From the NCBI GenBank assembly GCA_902800345.1, contig CADCDO010000003.1, forward strand, positions 36,186 through 100,185: a stretch of DNA of 64,000 nt, read 5' to 3'. Made by a program: the position numbers and the translations under genes. This DNA is from Fibrobacter succinogenes. Lineage in GTDB: Bacteria > Fibrobacterota > Fibrobacteria > Fibrobacterales > Fibrobacteraceae. Position 1 is the stretch's first letter; each line of letters opens with the position of its first letter. Shown piece after piece: positions 33,783-41,356 of this stretch. Under the pieces are notes generated by a model, which was given only the letters and a program-made list of their open reading frames with translations, searched no databases and was not told the origin of the DNA.

Positions 33783-36179
33783 CTAGAACATCTTTCTTGC
33801 ATTGCGCTTCGGCTGAGGTTCCGAATCCTTCTTTCCTTTCTTCTTCTTTGGCGTCGGGGGTTCGTAGCGGTTGTTTTCAACCACGCCCTTGTTGCTGAAC
33901 AAAGTAGCGTTGTCGGCGGACTTTGTCTGCGAACTGAAATGGTTGCCATCGCACTTTTCGGTCGGACCGTACCCCGCAGTGTAGAGGCAGTAGGACTTTT
34001 CGGAGCAGAACTCGCCCGCGATAAGGCCTGTGTGGTTGCAGATGCCGCGGCTAATCACGCCAGGCGGAACCGGGAACGGAAGTCTCGGCAAGTCCTTGTG
34101 CAACTTGGACATTGTCGCCATCCAAATCGGGAGAGCGTCTTCTGTACCCGTGTGACCGGCACCCATGGTTCCCGGACTGTCGGAGCCAATCCACACGCCC
34201 ATCGTATATTGCTTGGTGAAGCCGATGTACCAGGCGTCCGTGTAATCGTTCGTCGTTCCGGTCTTGCCACCGCTCGGATGGCGGAATCCGGATGCCCACA
34301 CGCGCCCTGCCGTACCGCGGATGTTCACGTCCTTGAGCATGTCGACCATCAGGTACGCCGATGCCGGACGCAAGACTTCGTGTTCCACCTTCGAATTCTT
34401 TTCGAGAATTTCACCATTGCGGTCCACGATGGATTCGATCATGTACGGCTCGATGCGGTTACCGCCGTTCGGGAACACGGTGTAGGCTGATGTCATTTCC
34501 ATGAGTGTTGCACCGACGGAGCCCAGCGCAAGGCTCGGGACTGCCTGCAGAGGCGCCCTCTTGATGCCGAACTTGCGGGCATAGTTCACCACGTTGCTGA
34601 GGCCATACTTCATGCCCGTCAAAATTGCAGGCAAGTTCTTCGACTTGTACAGCGCACGGCGGAGCGTCATCATGCCTTCGAAGTCATGCTCGAAGTTGCC
34701 CGGGCGCCAGACCTTGTTCGGATGCTTGTCGTCGGGATCGGGAATCGTTACCGGCTGGTCGTTCACGGAGTCGCAGGGGCTTGCGCCGTTGTCCATTGCG
34801 GTCGCATAGACGATAGGCTTGAACGACGAACCCGGCTGACGCAAGGACTGTACGGCACGGTTCCACTTGGACTTGTTGAAGTCGCTGCCGCCCACCATCG
34901 CACGGATTGCACCGGTCTGGTTTTCAATCAAGATAGCGGCAACTTCGGCATGATGGTAACGGTTACTGTCCGGGAAGCGGGTAAATTGCCCTTTCCTATT
35001 GCGGGTCGTGTCCCCGGCGAGGTATTGCTTTTTGAAGAGCGTATAGACGCTGTCGAAATGCGCGACAACGCTGTCTTCGGACATGTTGTACTTTTTCGTG
35101 AGCAGGAGTCTGCGCGTCGTGCGGTATTTGATACGGCGGCGGATTTTCTCGATTTGCGTGCGTGCGACGTCTTCGAGGTAGGCCTGGATGTCCGGATCGA
35201 TGGTACTATACACAGAAACGCCGTCCGCGTAGAGGGAATTTTCGCCATACTTCTTTTCCATGTACTTGCGGATTTCCTCAAAGAAGTACAAGCCCGACTC
35301 GGTAGATTCCTCTTTATCTTTCTGCGCAAGCACAATCGGTTCTTCGATGTATTTGCGATATTCCTCGTTCGTGATGAATCCGGCTTCGCGCATGGCGTAA
35401 AGCACCGTATTGCGGCGACGCTTGGAAGCCTTCGGATGACGGTCCGGACGGTACGTTTCGGGACGCTGCAACATACCGGCAAGCACGGCATATTCCGGGA
35501 TGGAAAGACTGTCGAGCGGTTTGCCAAAGTAGAACTTGCCCGCCGCCTGGAAGCCATAGTTACCGCCGGCGAGATACACTTCGTTCATGTAGAACTCGAG
35601 AATTTCTTCCTTGGTGTAAGTCTGCTCGATGCGGATGGCCGTCATCATTTCCTTGATTTTACGGGAAATCGTACGTTCCGGCGTGAGGAACAAAAGCTTG
35701 GTGAGCTGCTGCGTCAAAGTCGATGCGCCGCGAAGCTTGTTGCCGGACATGGCACTTTCGATAAGCGCAGACGGAATCGCCCAGACGTTCATGCCCCAGT
35801 GCTTGTAGAATGCACGGTCTTCAGTCGCCATCACGGCCTGAATCGCCTTCAGGGGAATCGAGTCTATCGAAGTCCATTCACGGCGTTCGACGAAGTATTC
35901 GTGCGCAATCTGTCCATCCTTGTCGTAGATGTTCGTCACGAGTTTCGGATTGATCTGTTCCAGCTGCGAAAGGGACGGCAACTCCGGAGAGAAATGGATG
36001 AAGACCACGACAATCACAATAAAGATCAGAATAATCGGGGTCATGAAGATGAAGAACCATCGGAAAACCTTGTTGGCGAAGGCAATCTTCAGCACATTCC
36101 ATATTTTCTGCCATACGATGGAGCCATACTTTTTGATGGCCGCACCTAGAGTCTTCATGAAAGTTTTGAACTTATTCAT
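33783..36179 (-). CDS. mrcA: Penicillin-binding protein 1A (bifunctional)
   Basis: 798 residues. A membrane anchor lies at about 37-62. The GT51 transglycosylase has EDRAFYKHWG (catalytic Glu near 116) and RGASTLTQQLTKLLFL. The transpeptidase has SSFK with the acylated Ser451 in RQPGSSFKPIVYA, and KTGT near 640 in HPSGGKTGTTNDYTDAWYI. It polymerises and crosslinks peptidoglycan in the periplasm. The C-terminal tail after 750 is lysine-rich (PTPKKKKGKKD). It is monocistronic as far as can be seen. Confidence 0.95.
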   Translation of the reverse strand: MNKFKTFMKTLGAAIKKYGSIVWQKIWNVLKIAFANKVFRWFFIFMTPIILIFIVIVVVFIHFSPELPSLSQLEQINPKLVTNIYDKDGQIAHEYFVERREWTSIDSIPLKAIQAVMATEDRAFYKHWGMNVWAIPSALIESAMSGNKLRGASTLTQQLTKLLFLTPERTISRKIKEMMTAIRIEQTYTKEEILEFYMNEVYLAGGNYGFQAAGKFYFGKPLDSLSIPEYAVLAGMLQRPETYRPDRHPKASKRRRNTVLYAMREAGFITNEEYRKYIEEPIVLAQKDKEESTESGLYFFEEIRKYMEKKYGENSLYADGVSVYSTIDPDIQAYLEDVARTQIEKIRRRIKYRTTRRLLLTKKYNMSEDSVVAHFDSVYTLFKKQYLAGDTTRNRKGQFTRFPDSNRYHHAEVAAILIENQTGAIRAMVGGSDFNKSKWNRAVQSLRQPGSSFKPIVYATAMDNGASPCDSVNDQPVTIPDPDDKHPNKVWRPGNFEHDFEGMMTLRRALYKSKNLPAILTGMKYGLSNVVNYARKFGIKRAPLQAVPSLALGSVGATLMEMTSAYTVFPNGGNRIEPYMIESIVDRNGEILEKNSKVEHEVLRPASAYLMVDMLKDVNIRGTAGRVWASGFRHPSGGKTGTTNDYTDAWYIGFTKQYTMGVWIGSDSPGTMGAGHTGTEDALPIWMATMSKLHKDLPRLPFPVPPGVISRGICNHTGLIAGEFCSEKSYCLYTAGYGPTEKCDGNHFSSQTKSADNATLFSNKGVVENNRYEPPTPKKKKGKKDSEPQPKRNARKMF

Positions 36180-36379
36180 TTTCTATTACGCTAAAAAAGT
36201 TTGCGGACAAAAATAGCTAAAGAACGGAGGGTGTTCAAATTCGGTCCCGCGAATAAGGGGCAAATAGGGCCTAAATAAGGCGGTAAGGCGGGAAAAGAGC
36301 TTACATTAAAGGGAAAGGCACCGATCCAGCGAAGTTTTCGCATTCGAAAACTTTTTTTCACTTTTTTGGGCGCCAACCC

Positions 36380-36407
36380 TTGACATTATTTTCGATTATT
36401 CTATATT
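36380..36407 (+). promoter_or_regulatory. Promoter of the tRNA gene
   Basis: TTGACA (36380-36385), 16-bp spacer, TATATT (36402-36407), about 29 bp before the tRNA 5' end. Confidence 0.8.
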
Positions 36408-36435
36408 TGGGCACGTCAACGAAAGAAGACAACAC

Positions 36436-36509
<74 letters not shown>

Positions 36510-36514
36510 GAAGG

Positions 36515-36546
36515 AAGACTCAACGAATGTTGAGTCTTCTTTTTTT
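36515..36546 (+). terminator. Terminator after tRNA-Arg
   Basis: AAGACTCAAC-gaat-GTTGAGTCTT followed by a T8 run. Confidence 0.92.
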
Positions 36547-36670
36547 ATTCGCGCCATCGAGAAACTGGAGCCGCCGTGAGCCAAAAGCGACCGGTATCAA
36601 CCGGTCGTGTTGGCGAGAGGACGAGCCCTTACTTTATTATGGCAGTGTAGGCTCGTCCGGTCTTCATACC

Positions 36671-36737
36671 GCTCCAGGTTCGAGTCCTGGCACCCGCAGA
36701 AAAAGAGACTTGGCGAAAGCTGAGTCTTCTTTTTTTG
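36671..36737 (+). repeat. Duplicated tRNA-Arg 3' end with terminator
   Basis: 31 bp (36671-36701) identical to 36482-36512 of the tRNA gene, followed by a decayed copy of its terminator (GAGACTT...GAGTCTTC and T7). The bases between do not form a tRNA body. It has the form of an att-site duplication or a partial tRNA duplication. Confidence 0.85.
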
Positions 36738-36744
36738 CGCTCTC

Positions 36745-38155
36745 GTCATCCTGACCCGTAGGGGAAGGATCCAGTTATTTCTTGTATCGCGTCTTCGTCA
36801 TCCTGAACGTAGTGAAGGATCCAGTCATTTCTTGAATCGCAATACAAGACGCCCTGGATTCTTCGGCATCCGCCTCAGAATGACGCATACAGCATAGCAT
36901 CCTGAATATGCACAAGCCGTCATCCTGAACGTAGTGAAGGGACCAGTTATCTCTCACATCGCAATACAAGACGCCCTGGATTCTTCCGCCGTTGGCGTCA
37001 GAATGACGCAATAGGCGACGCCTCTCAACATGACGTTGTAAGAAGCCCCTCTTGTCTCCCCTATTTACTTTTGTGTATTTTCCTCCTTATGGAACCAAAA
37101 AGCTACACATACATTCTTTTCAGTCAAAGAAACGGTACTTTGTACATAGGCGTAACAAACGATATTATAAGACGAGTTACAGAACACAAAGAAAAACGAA
37201 TTCCAGGATTCACCCAACAATACGGAGTTGATAAGCTAGGATACTTCGAGGAATATAATGACATCCGCCTCGCAATCCAACGCGAAAAAGAATTGAAGGG
37301 ATGGACGCGAAAGAAAAAAATTGCGTTGCTAGAAGCCTCCAATCCCCAATGGAAAGACTTGTTCTTCGAATTACAATAAGCAAGAATCACTGGATTCTTC
37401 GGCATCCTGAACGTAGTGAAGGATCCAGTTATTTCTTGAATCGCGTCTTCGTCATCCTGAGTTGAATACAGTACTGCGTCTTCGTCATCCTGACCCGTAG
37501 GGGAAGGATCCAGTTATTTCTTGAATCGCAATACAAGACGCCCTGGATTGATGGCTTCGCCATCCGAGGCGTCGGCTCAAAAATAAGTCTGCAAGCAGCC
37601 CTGCTTTATTCGCCTAGCACTCTTTTCTTCCGCCGTTGGCGTCAGAATGACGCATACAGCATAGCATCCTGAATATGCACAAGCCGCCATCCTGAATACG
37701 TGTGAATCGTCATCCTGAACGTAGTGAAGAATCCAGTTATTTCTTGTTTCGCAATACAAGACGCCCTGGATTCTTCGGCATTCGCCTCAGAATGACGCAT
37801 ACAGCATAGCATCCTGAATATGCACAAGCCGTCATCCTGAATACGCGTGAATCGTCATCCTGAAAGCATAGCATCCTGAATATGCACAAGCCGTCATCCT
37901 GAATACGCGTGAATCGTCATCCTGAACGCAGTGAAGGATCCAGTCATTTCTTGTATCGCAATACAAGACGCCCTGGATTCTTCGGCATCCGCCTCAGAAT
38001 GACGTTCCTCATAACGTCATCCTGAACGCAGTGAAGGATCCAGTTATTTCTTGTTTCGCAATACAAGACGCCCTGGATTCTTCGGCATCCGCCTCAGAAT
38101 GACGCAGAATTAAACTTCACTGGATTCTTCGGGGCACAGCCCCTCAGGATGACGC
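36745..38155. repeat. Array of REP-like inverted repeats
   Basis: About a dozen units, complete or partial. A full unit of about 90 bp is an imperfect palindrome. The left arm is GTCATCCTGAACGTAGTGAA plus GGATCCAGT; the middle is ATTTCTTG...CGCAATACAAGACGC; the right arm is CCTGGATTCTTCGG then CCTCAGAATGACGC. Clear units begin near 36799, 36919, 37486, 37709, 37916 and 38016. Degenerate GTCATCCTGAATACGCGTGA pieces lie between. A GIY-YIG nuclease gene sits inside. Single arms recur at 73, 32419, 33470 and within rnhB. Confidence 0.92.
37089..37379 (+). CDS. GIY-YIG domain nuclease (UPF0213/YhbQ-like)
   Basis: About 96 residues, a stand-alone GIY-YIG domain. YTYILFSQRNGTLYIGVTND contains the two tyrosine-glycine strands (YIL ... 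YIG). IIRRVTEHKEKRIPGFTQQY has the catalytic Arg, and YFEEYNDIRLAIQREKELKG the catalytic Glu. WTRKKKIALLEASNPQWKDL ends it. Such proteins nick or cut DNA; most bacterial copies have no known role. It is the only gene within the REP-like array, with units on both sides. ATG 37089 is preferred over an upstream TTG. Confidence 0.85.
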   Translation: MEPKSYTYILFSQRNGTLYIGVTNDIIRRVTEHKEKRIPGFTQQYGVDKLGYFEEYNDIRLAIQREKELKGWTRKKKIALLEASNPQWKDLFFELQ

Positions 38156-38190
38156 GTACCCCCCACCCCCACGTAATCCAAAGTCGTTTT

Positions 38191-39219
38191 TTACAAGCTT
38201 TTCGGGTGGAAACTTTTGCGGTGTGCGGGGGTGTAACCCAGACGGCGTATAGCATCAAGGTGGGCTTTGGTTCCGTAGCCAGCGTGCTTGTCAAAGCCGT
38301 ATCCTGGATAAAGTTCTTCTAATTTATCCATATAGCGATCACGGAAAACTTTTGCAAGGATGGATGCCGCAGAGATGCTTGCGATTCGTCCGTCGCCTTT
38401 GACAATGGGCATTTGTTTTTCGGCGGGAACGCCACGAATTTTGAGGTTGCCATCGACGGCGATTAGGATATTAGACGAGAGATGAGAGACGAGAGACGAG
38501 AGAGGCGATGCATTAGAAGAACCGTCACTGGATCCTTCATTACGCGGAGCTTCATTCAGGATGACGGTTTTCGAGACTTCACTGGATGGGGCTATGCCCC
38601 AACTCTTTGGCTCGGTTATGCCCATGCAAGCATGGTCGCAACACTCGCCTTCTGAGTTGTCTTCCGCCTTTGGCGTCAGGATGACGTTTTGCATAGCGTC
38701 ATTCGCGGCAACAGCTTTCGCAGCGTCGGCAAAAGAGCCTTTGACTTCGATGGGGATTTCGGGAGCAGTCTCATTCAAGCCGGGAAATCCGAGCGCCTGC
38801 AGCGCACGACGCATCGCCAAGAAATCCGCTTCAAGAATGTTCATCTCATCAATTTCCTCAACACTCGCGCTTGCGATGGCATAGCATGCACAGGCGTCCT
38901 TCACCTGTTCAAACATCGCTTCGCGTTTCGGACGGGACAGTTTCTTGGAATCGTTCAGCGTCAAGAGCGCATCGGGCGACTTGAGCACGGCGGCACAGGC
39001 GACGACGGGACCCGCCAACGGTCCACGCCCGACTTCGTCAATGCCCACGACAATCGCGGAATTTTCGGCCACATTTCCAGAACATGCGCCCCCACCCGCA
39101 GAAAACAAATCCAGATCACCGCCAAACGTGAGCGGATTGGCAACGTACTTGCGCAACGCCACCTCCCCTTCTACCGGGGATTCGATATTTTCGAGAAATG
39201 CGGGCAACTTAAATTTCAT
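38191..39219 (-). CDS. rnhB: Ribonuclease HII with repeat-encoded insertion
   Basis: 342 residues against about 200 in typical RNase HII. The catalytic core is intact: GIDEVGRGPLAGPVVACAAV (Asp-Glu), NDSKKLS, NILEADFLAM, IAVDGNLKIRG, then KGDGRIASISAASILAKVFR and GYGFDKHAGYGTKAHLDAI. Residues about 178-249, between NDAMQ and NILIAVDGN, are encoded by REP-like and 122-bp-type repeats read through in frame (ILTPKAEDNSEGECCDHACM, ITEPKSWGIAPSSE, VILNEAPRNEGSS). The insertion lies in a loop before a catalytic Asp strand. It removes RNA from RNA-DNA hybrids; activity is plausible but unproven. Confidence 0.9.
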   Translation of the reverse strand: MKFKLPAFLENIESPVEGEVALRKYVANPLTFGGDLDLFSAGGGACSGNVAENSAIVVGIDEVGRGPLAGPVVACAAVLKSPDALLTLNDSKKLSRPKREAMFEQVKDACACYAIASASVEEIDEMNILEADFLAMRRALQALGFPGLNETAPEIPIEVKGSFADAAKAVAANDAMQNVILTPKAEDNSEGECCDHACMGITEPKSWGIAPSSEVSKTVILNEAPRNEGSSDGSSNASPLSSLVSHLSSNILIAVDGNLKIRGVPAEKQMPIVKGDGRIASISAASILAKVFRDRYMDKLEELYPGYGFDKHAGYGTKAHLDAIRRLGYTPAHRKSFHPKSL

Positions 39220-39226
39220 GGCTACG

Positions 39227-39314
39227 CAGTGGTTAGTGATTAGTGGTTAGTGGTTAGGATTTATAATCGCGGCGAAGCCGCCCTGTTTACTAACCACTGC
39301 TTACTGTTTACTAC
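39227..39314. repeat. TTAGTGGTTAG hairpin repeat (rnhB-purN)
   Basis: Left arm CAGTGGTTAGTGATTAGTGG... (39227-39258) and right arm GTTTACTAACCACTGCTTAC... (39284-39314) pair across a short loop. The right arm encodes the last residues and stop of purN. Confidence 0.8.
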
Positions 39315-39900
39315 CTATCACCTTCTCCGCGTAGTCGCGAATCGTTTTCCAATACAGCGCGTGTTCCTGCACCAAGACACGGGCGGCAAGCGTGTCGGGT
39401 GTATCGTCCGGCAGCACTGGGACCTTCGTCTGCGCCAAGATGCGACCGCGGTCAATTTCTTCGCTCACGAGATGCACCGTCGGGCCGGATTCCGTTTCGT
39501 GCGCGGCAATCACGGCTTCATGAACGAAGTGCCCCCAAAAGCCCTTGCCGCCAAACTTCGGCAACAACGACGGATGGATATTCAAAATGCGGTTCGGCAT
39601 GCGCTTTAACATACAAAGCGGAAGAGCCTTCATATAACCCGCCAAAATCAAAAGGTCCACATCGTACTTGTCGAGAACTTCAAGCATCGCAGCCTCGAAC
39701 GCCGCCTGATCCGGATGCGTTTTACCCGAAATGTGGTAAACCGGGATTCCGTATTCCTCGGCATGATGCACCGCACCGCAACCTGCGTTGTTCGTAATCA
39801 AAAACTTGCACTGGGCTTCGAGGTCACCCTCGCCAATGCGATCGATAATCGCTTTGAAATTGCTTCCACCGCCGGAAGCCATGACACCTATCTTGAACAT
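39301..39900 (-). CDS. purN: Phosphoribosylglycinamide formyltransferase
   Basis: 199 residues. FKIGVMASGGGSNFKAIIDR starts the family and NILNIHPSLLPKFGGKGFWG holds the catalytic Asn and His. SGPTVHLVSEEIDRGRILAQ contains the catalytic Asp region. It transfers a formyl group from 10-formyl-tetrahydrofolate to GAR in purine synthesis. Length is normal. The final residues and stop (SKQ-stop) lie inside the TTAGTGGTTAG repeat arm, showing that the repeat entered or grew at the gene end. Confidence 0.95.
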   Translation of the reverse strand: MFKIGVMASGGGSNFKAIIDRIGEGDLEAQCKFLITNNAGCGAVHHAEEYGIPVYHISGKTHPDQAAFEAAMLEVLDKYDVDLLILAGYMKALPLCMLKRMPNRILNIHPSLLPKFGGKGFWGHFVHEAVIAAHETESGPTVHLVSEEIDRGRILAQTKVPVLPDDTPDTLAARVLVQEHALYWKTIRDYAEKVIGSKQ

Positions 39901-39920
39901 GGGCCAAATATAGTTTAAAT

Positions 39921-40013
39921 CAGTGTTTAGTGGTTGGTGATTAGTGGTTAGGGGATGCTATAGAATATTCTTATCGAGATCCTGTTTACTAACCACTGCT
40001 TACTAATCACTAT
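39921..40013. repeat. TTAGTGGTTAG hairpin repeat (upstream of purN)
   Basis: Left arm CAGTGTTTAGTGGTTGGTGA... (39921-39952), right arm CTGTTTACTAACCACTGCTT... (39982-40013). The right arm supplies the TAG stop of the small membrane protein. Confidence 0.8.
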
Positions 40014-40210
40014 TTATGATCAATTCCCGGTGGTGTGCGCAAATAGTAGATGGCGCATGGGACAACGATGCACAAGACCCAAAAGAAAAAATTGAAATAG
40101 ACGAACCACGTTTCAAAGGTCGTCTGCACGGGAATGACGTACGCTTTCAGCAAAGAAAACACAGCAATGAGGAAAACGCCGGGGAGCATGTAAGAAATCA
40201 ATTTTGTCAT
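40010..40210 (-). CDS. Small hypothetical membrane protein
   Basis: 66 residues with two hydrophobic segments (about 6-25 and 36-57: SYMLPGVFLIAVFSLLKAYV and WFVYFNFFFWVLCIVVPCAI), then a short polar tail ending in a repeat-derived stop. Family not recognised. The composition and two clean membrane helices favour a real gene over chance. The ribosome-binding site (TAGGG) is weak. Confidence 0.5.
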   Translation of the reverse strand: MTKLISYMLPGVFLIAVFSLLKAYVIPVQTTFETWFVYFNFFFWVLCIVVPCAIYYLRTPPGIDHK

Positions 40211-40305
40211 ACCCTAAAGATAATTCAATCTAACACAATTGATGTAAATAGTTTGAAAAAAGATGGCGCAATATAAGACTTAACAGGATATTCGTATTAT
40301 CTATA

Positions 40306-41028
40306 TCAATCCTTGACGCAACGGACACTACGACCATGAAGTTTACTATTGCTACCGAAAGACACAAAGTCTAATCCCGAATACAAGTCAAATGTCTTTG
40401 CATTACTAAGCCGATCAAAAACATAATCATGAGGACCGTCCTCCGTAGAACTCCAAAAAGTTGCTGATGTTCCTATCTCCAAAAAACGCTTATTAGGATC
40501 AACCTGACCGCCATAAGTTTCGTTAAGATAAACTTTACCAGCAGGCAACGCAGAAAAGCAAAAAGAGTCTTGACCATTGCCATTTTCATCCCACCCGCTA
40601 GAAGACTTAAGTTTTTTTGCGGAGTTTTCCGTCCCCCCTACAGCAACAAGCAATGTTTCAAACTCCTTCTCTGACGGCAAATGCCACCCCTTAGGGCATG
40701 CACTTCGAGCTATAGACCAAGTGTAGAGACGACCATACTTTGTACAATTTTCTTCATCGTCATCATAGCAATAATCGTTTGTTTTGCGTCTCAAATTCTC
40801 AGCCATCCACTCCTGGTCGCCTATTTTCACAGTCTTATAATTTTGACCATCCACGTCATCAACCAATGTTCCGTATTCGCACTTTCCAGCATTCAACGAA
40901 CTCGAATTGGCATTAGATTTTTCTCCATCCGCAGAAGCCGAATCGTCACATGCCACCCACAGCATGCAAAACGTTATTGCAAATACAAAGCCCCTTACTT
41001 TCGAGAAAATTGAATTTATAAATTTCAT
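40306..41028 (-). CDS. FISUMP-domain lipoprotein
   Basis: About 240 residues. A lipoprotein signal ends in CMLWVAC, with the modified Cys near residue 27, followed by a short Ser/Asn linker. The FISUMP domain then runs to the end: CEYGTLVDDVDGQNYKTVKI, GDQEWMAENLRR, YGRLYTWSIARSACPKGWHL and a final HGRSVRCVKD. The domain is named from Fibrobacter succinogenes, where it is highly multiplied; its function is not settled but it is a surface or secreted module. ATG 41028 follows GGAGATTTGT. Confidence 0.88.
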   Translation of the reverse strand: MKFINSIFSKVRGFVFAITFCMLWVACDDSASADGEKSNANSSSLNAGKCEYGTLVDDVDGQNYKTVKIGDQEWMAENLRRKTNDYCYDDDEENCTKYGRLYTWSIARSACPKGWHLPSEKEFETLLVAVGGTENSAKKLKSSSGWDENGNGQDSFCFSALPAGKVYLNETYGGQVDPNKRFLEIGTSATFWSSTEDGPHDYVFDRLSNAKTFDLYSGLDFVSFGSNSKLHGRSVRCVKD

Positions 41029-41049
41029 ACAAATCTCCTTTTTGGACAA

Positions 41050-41356
41050 AATAGCAAATTTTCCAGTTCAAAACCAGCAAATACAATTATTTTGAATACA
41101 ACACTACACATCCTTCCGCCTACTTGCAATAGTCCATAACCCAAAGGAAGCCGTAGGCAACCGTGCCCATTGTTCAAACAATCACCGGATCCCCACCGCT
41201 TCGAGGATGACGGGGACGCTACAACCAGCATCCCACTGTTTACTTCCCACTGCCTACCGCCTACAACACACATTCTCCTGTTTACTAACCACTAACCACT
41301 AGCCACTAATTGCTATCTTTCTCCGCGATATAAACCTTTAAATATCGGATCTCATT
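41050..41356. other. Spacer before the GH116-like gene
   Basis: About 300 bp with no gene. It holds CCCAAAGGAAGCCGTAGGCA repeat-like sequence and a right arm of the TTAGTGGTTAG family at 41278-41312 (CTGTTTACTAACCACTAACC...). No clear promoter was identified. Confidence 0.5.

Noticed and set aside
34686..36149. 487-residue plus-strand reading frame
   Set aside because: It lies entirely opposite PBP1A and has no domain or ribosome-binding site; GC-rich codons on one strand keep the other open.
36590..36700. Second complete tRNA gene
   Set aside because: Only the T-arm and acceptor 3' end match; no D-arm or 7-base anticodon loop can be drawn.
36745..38155. CRISPR array
   Set aside because: Units are palindromic, about 90 bp, irregularly spaced and partly degenerate, with no unique spacers of constant length and no cas genes.
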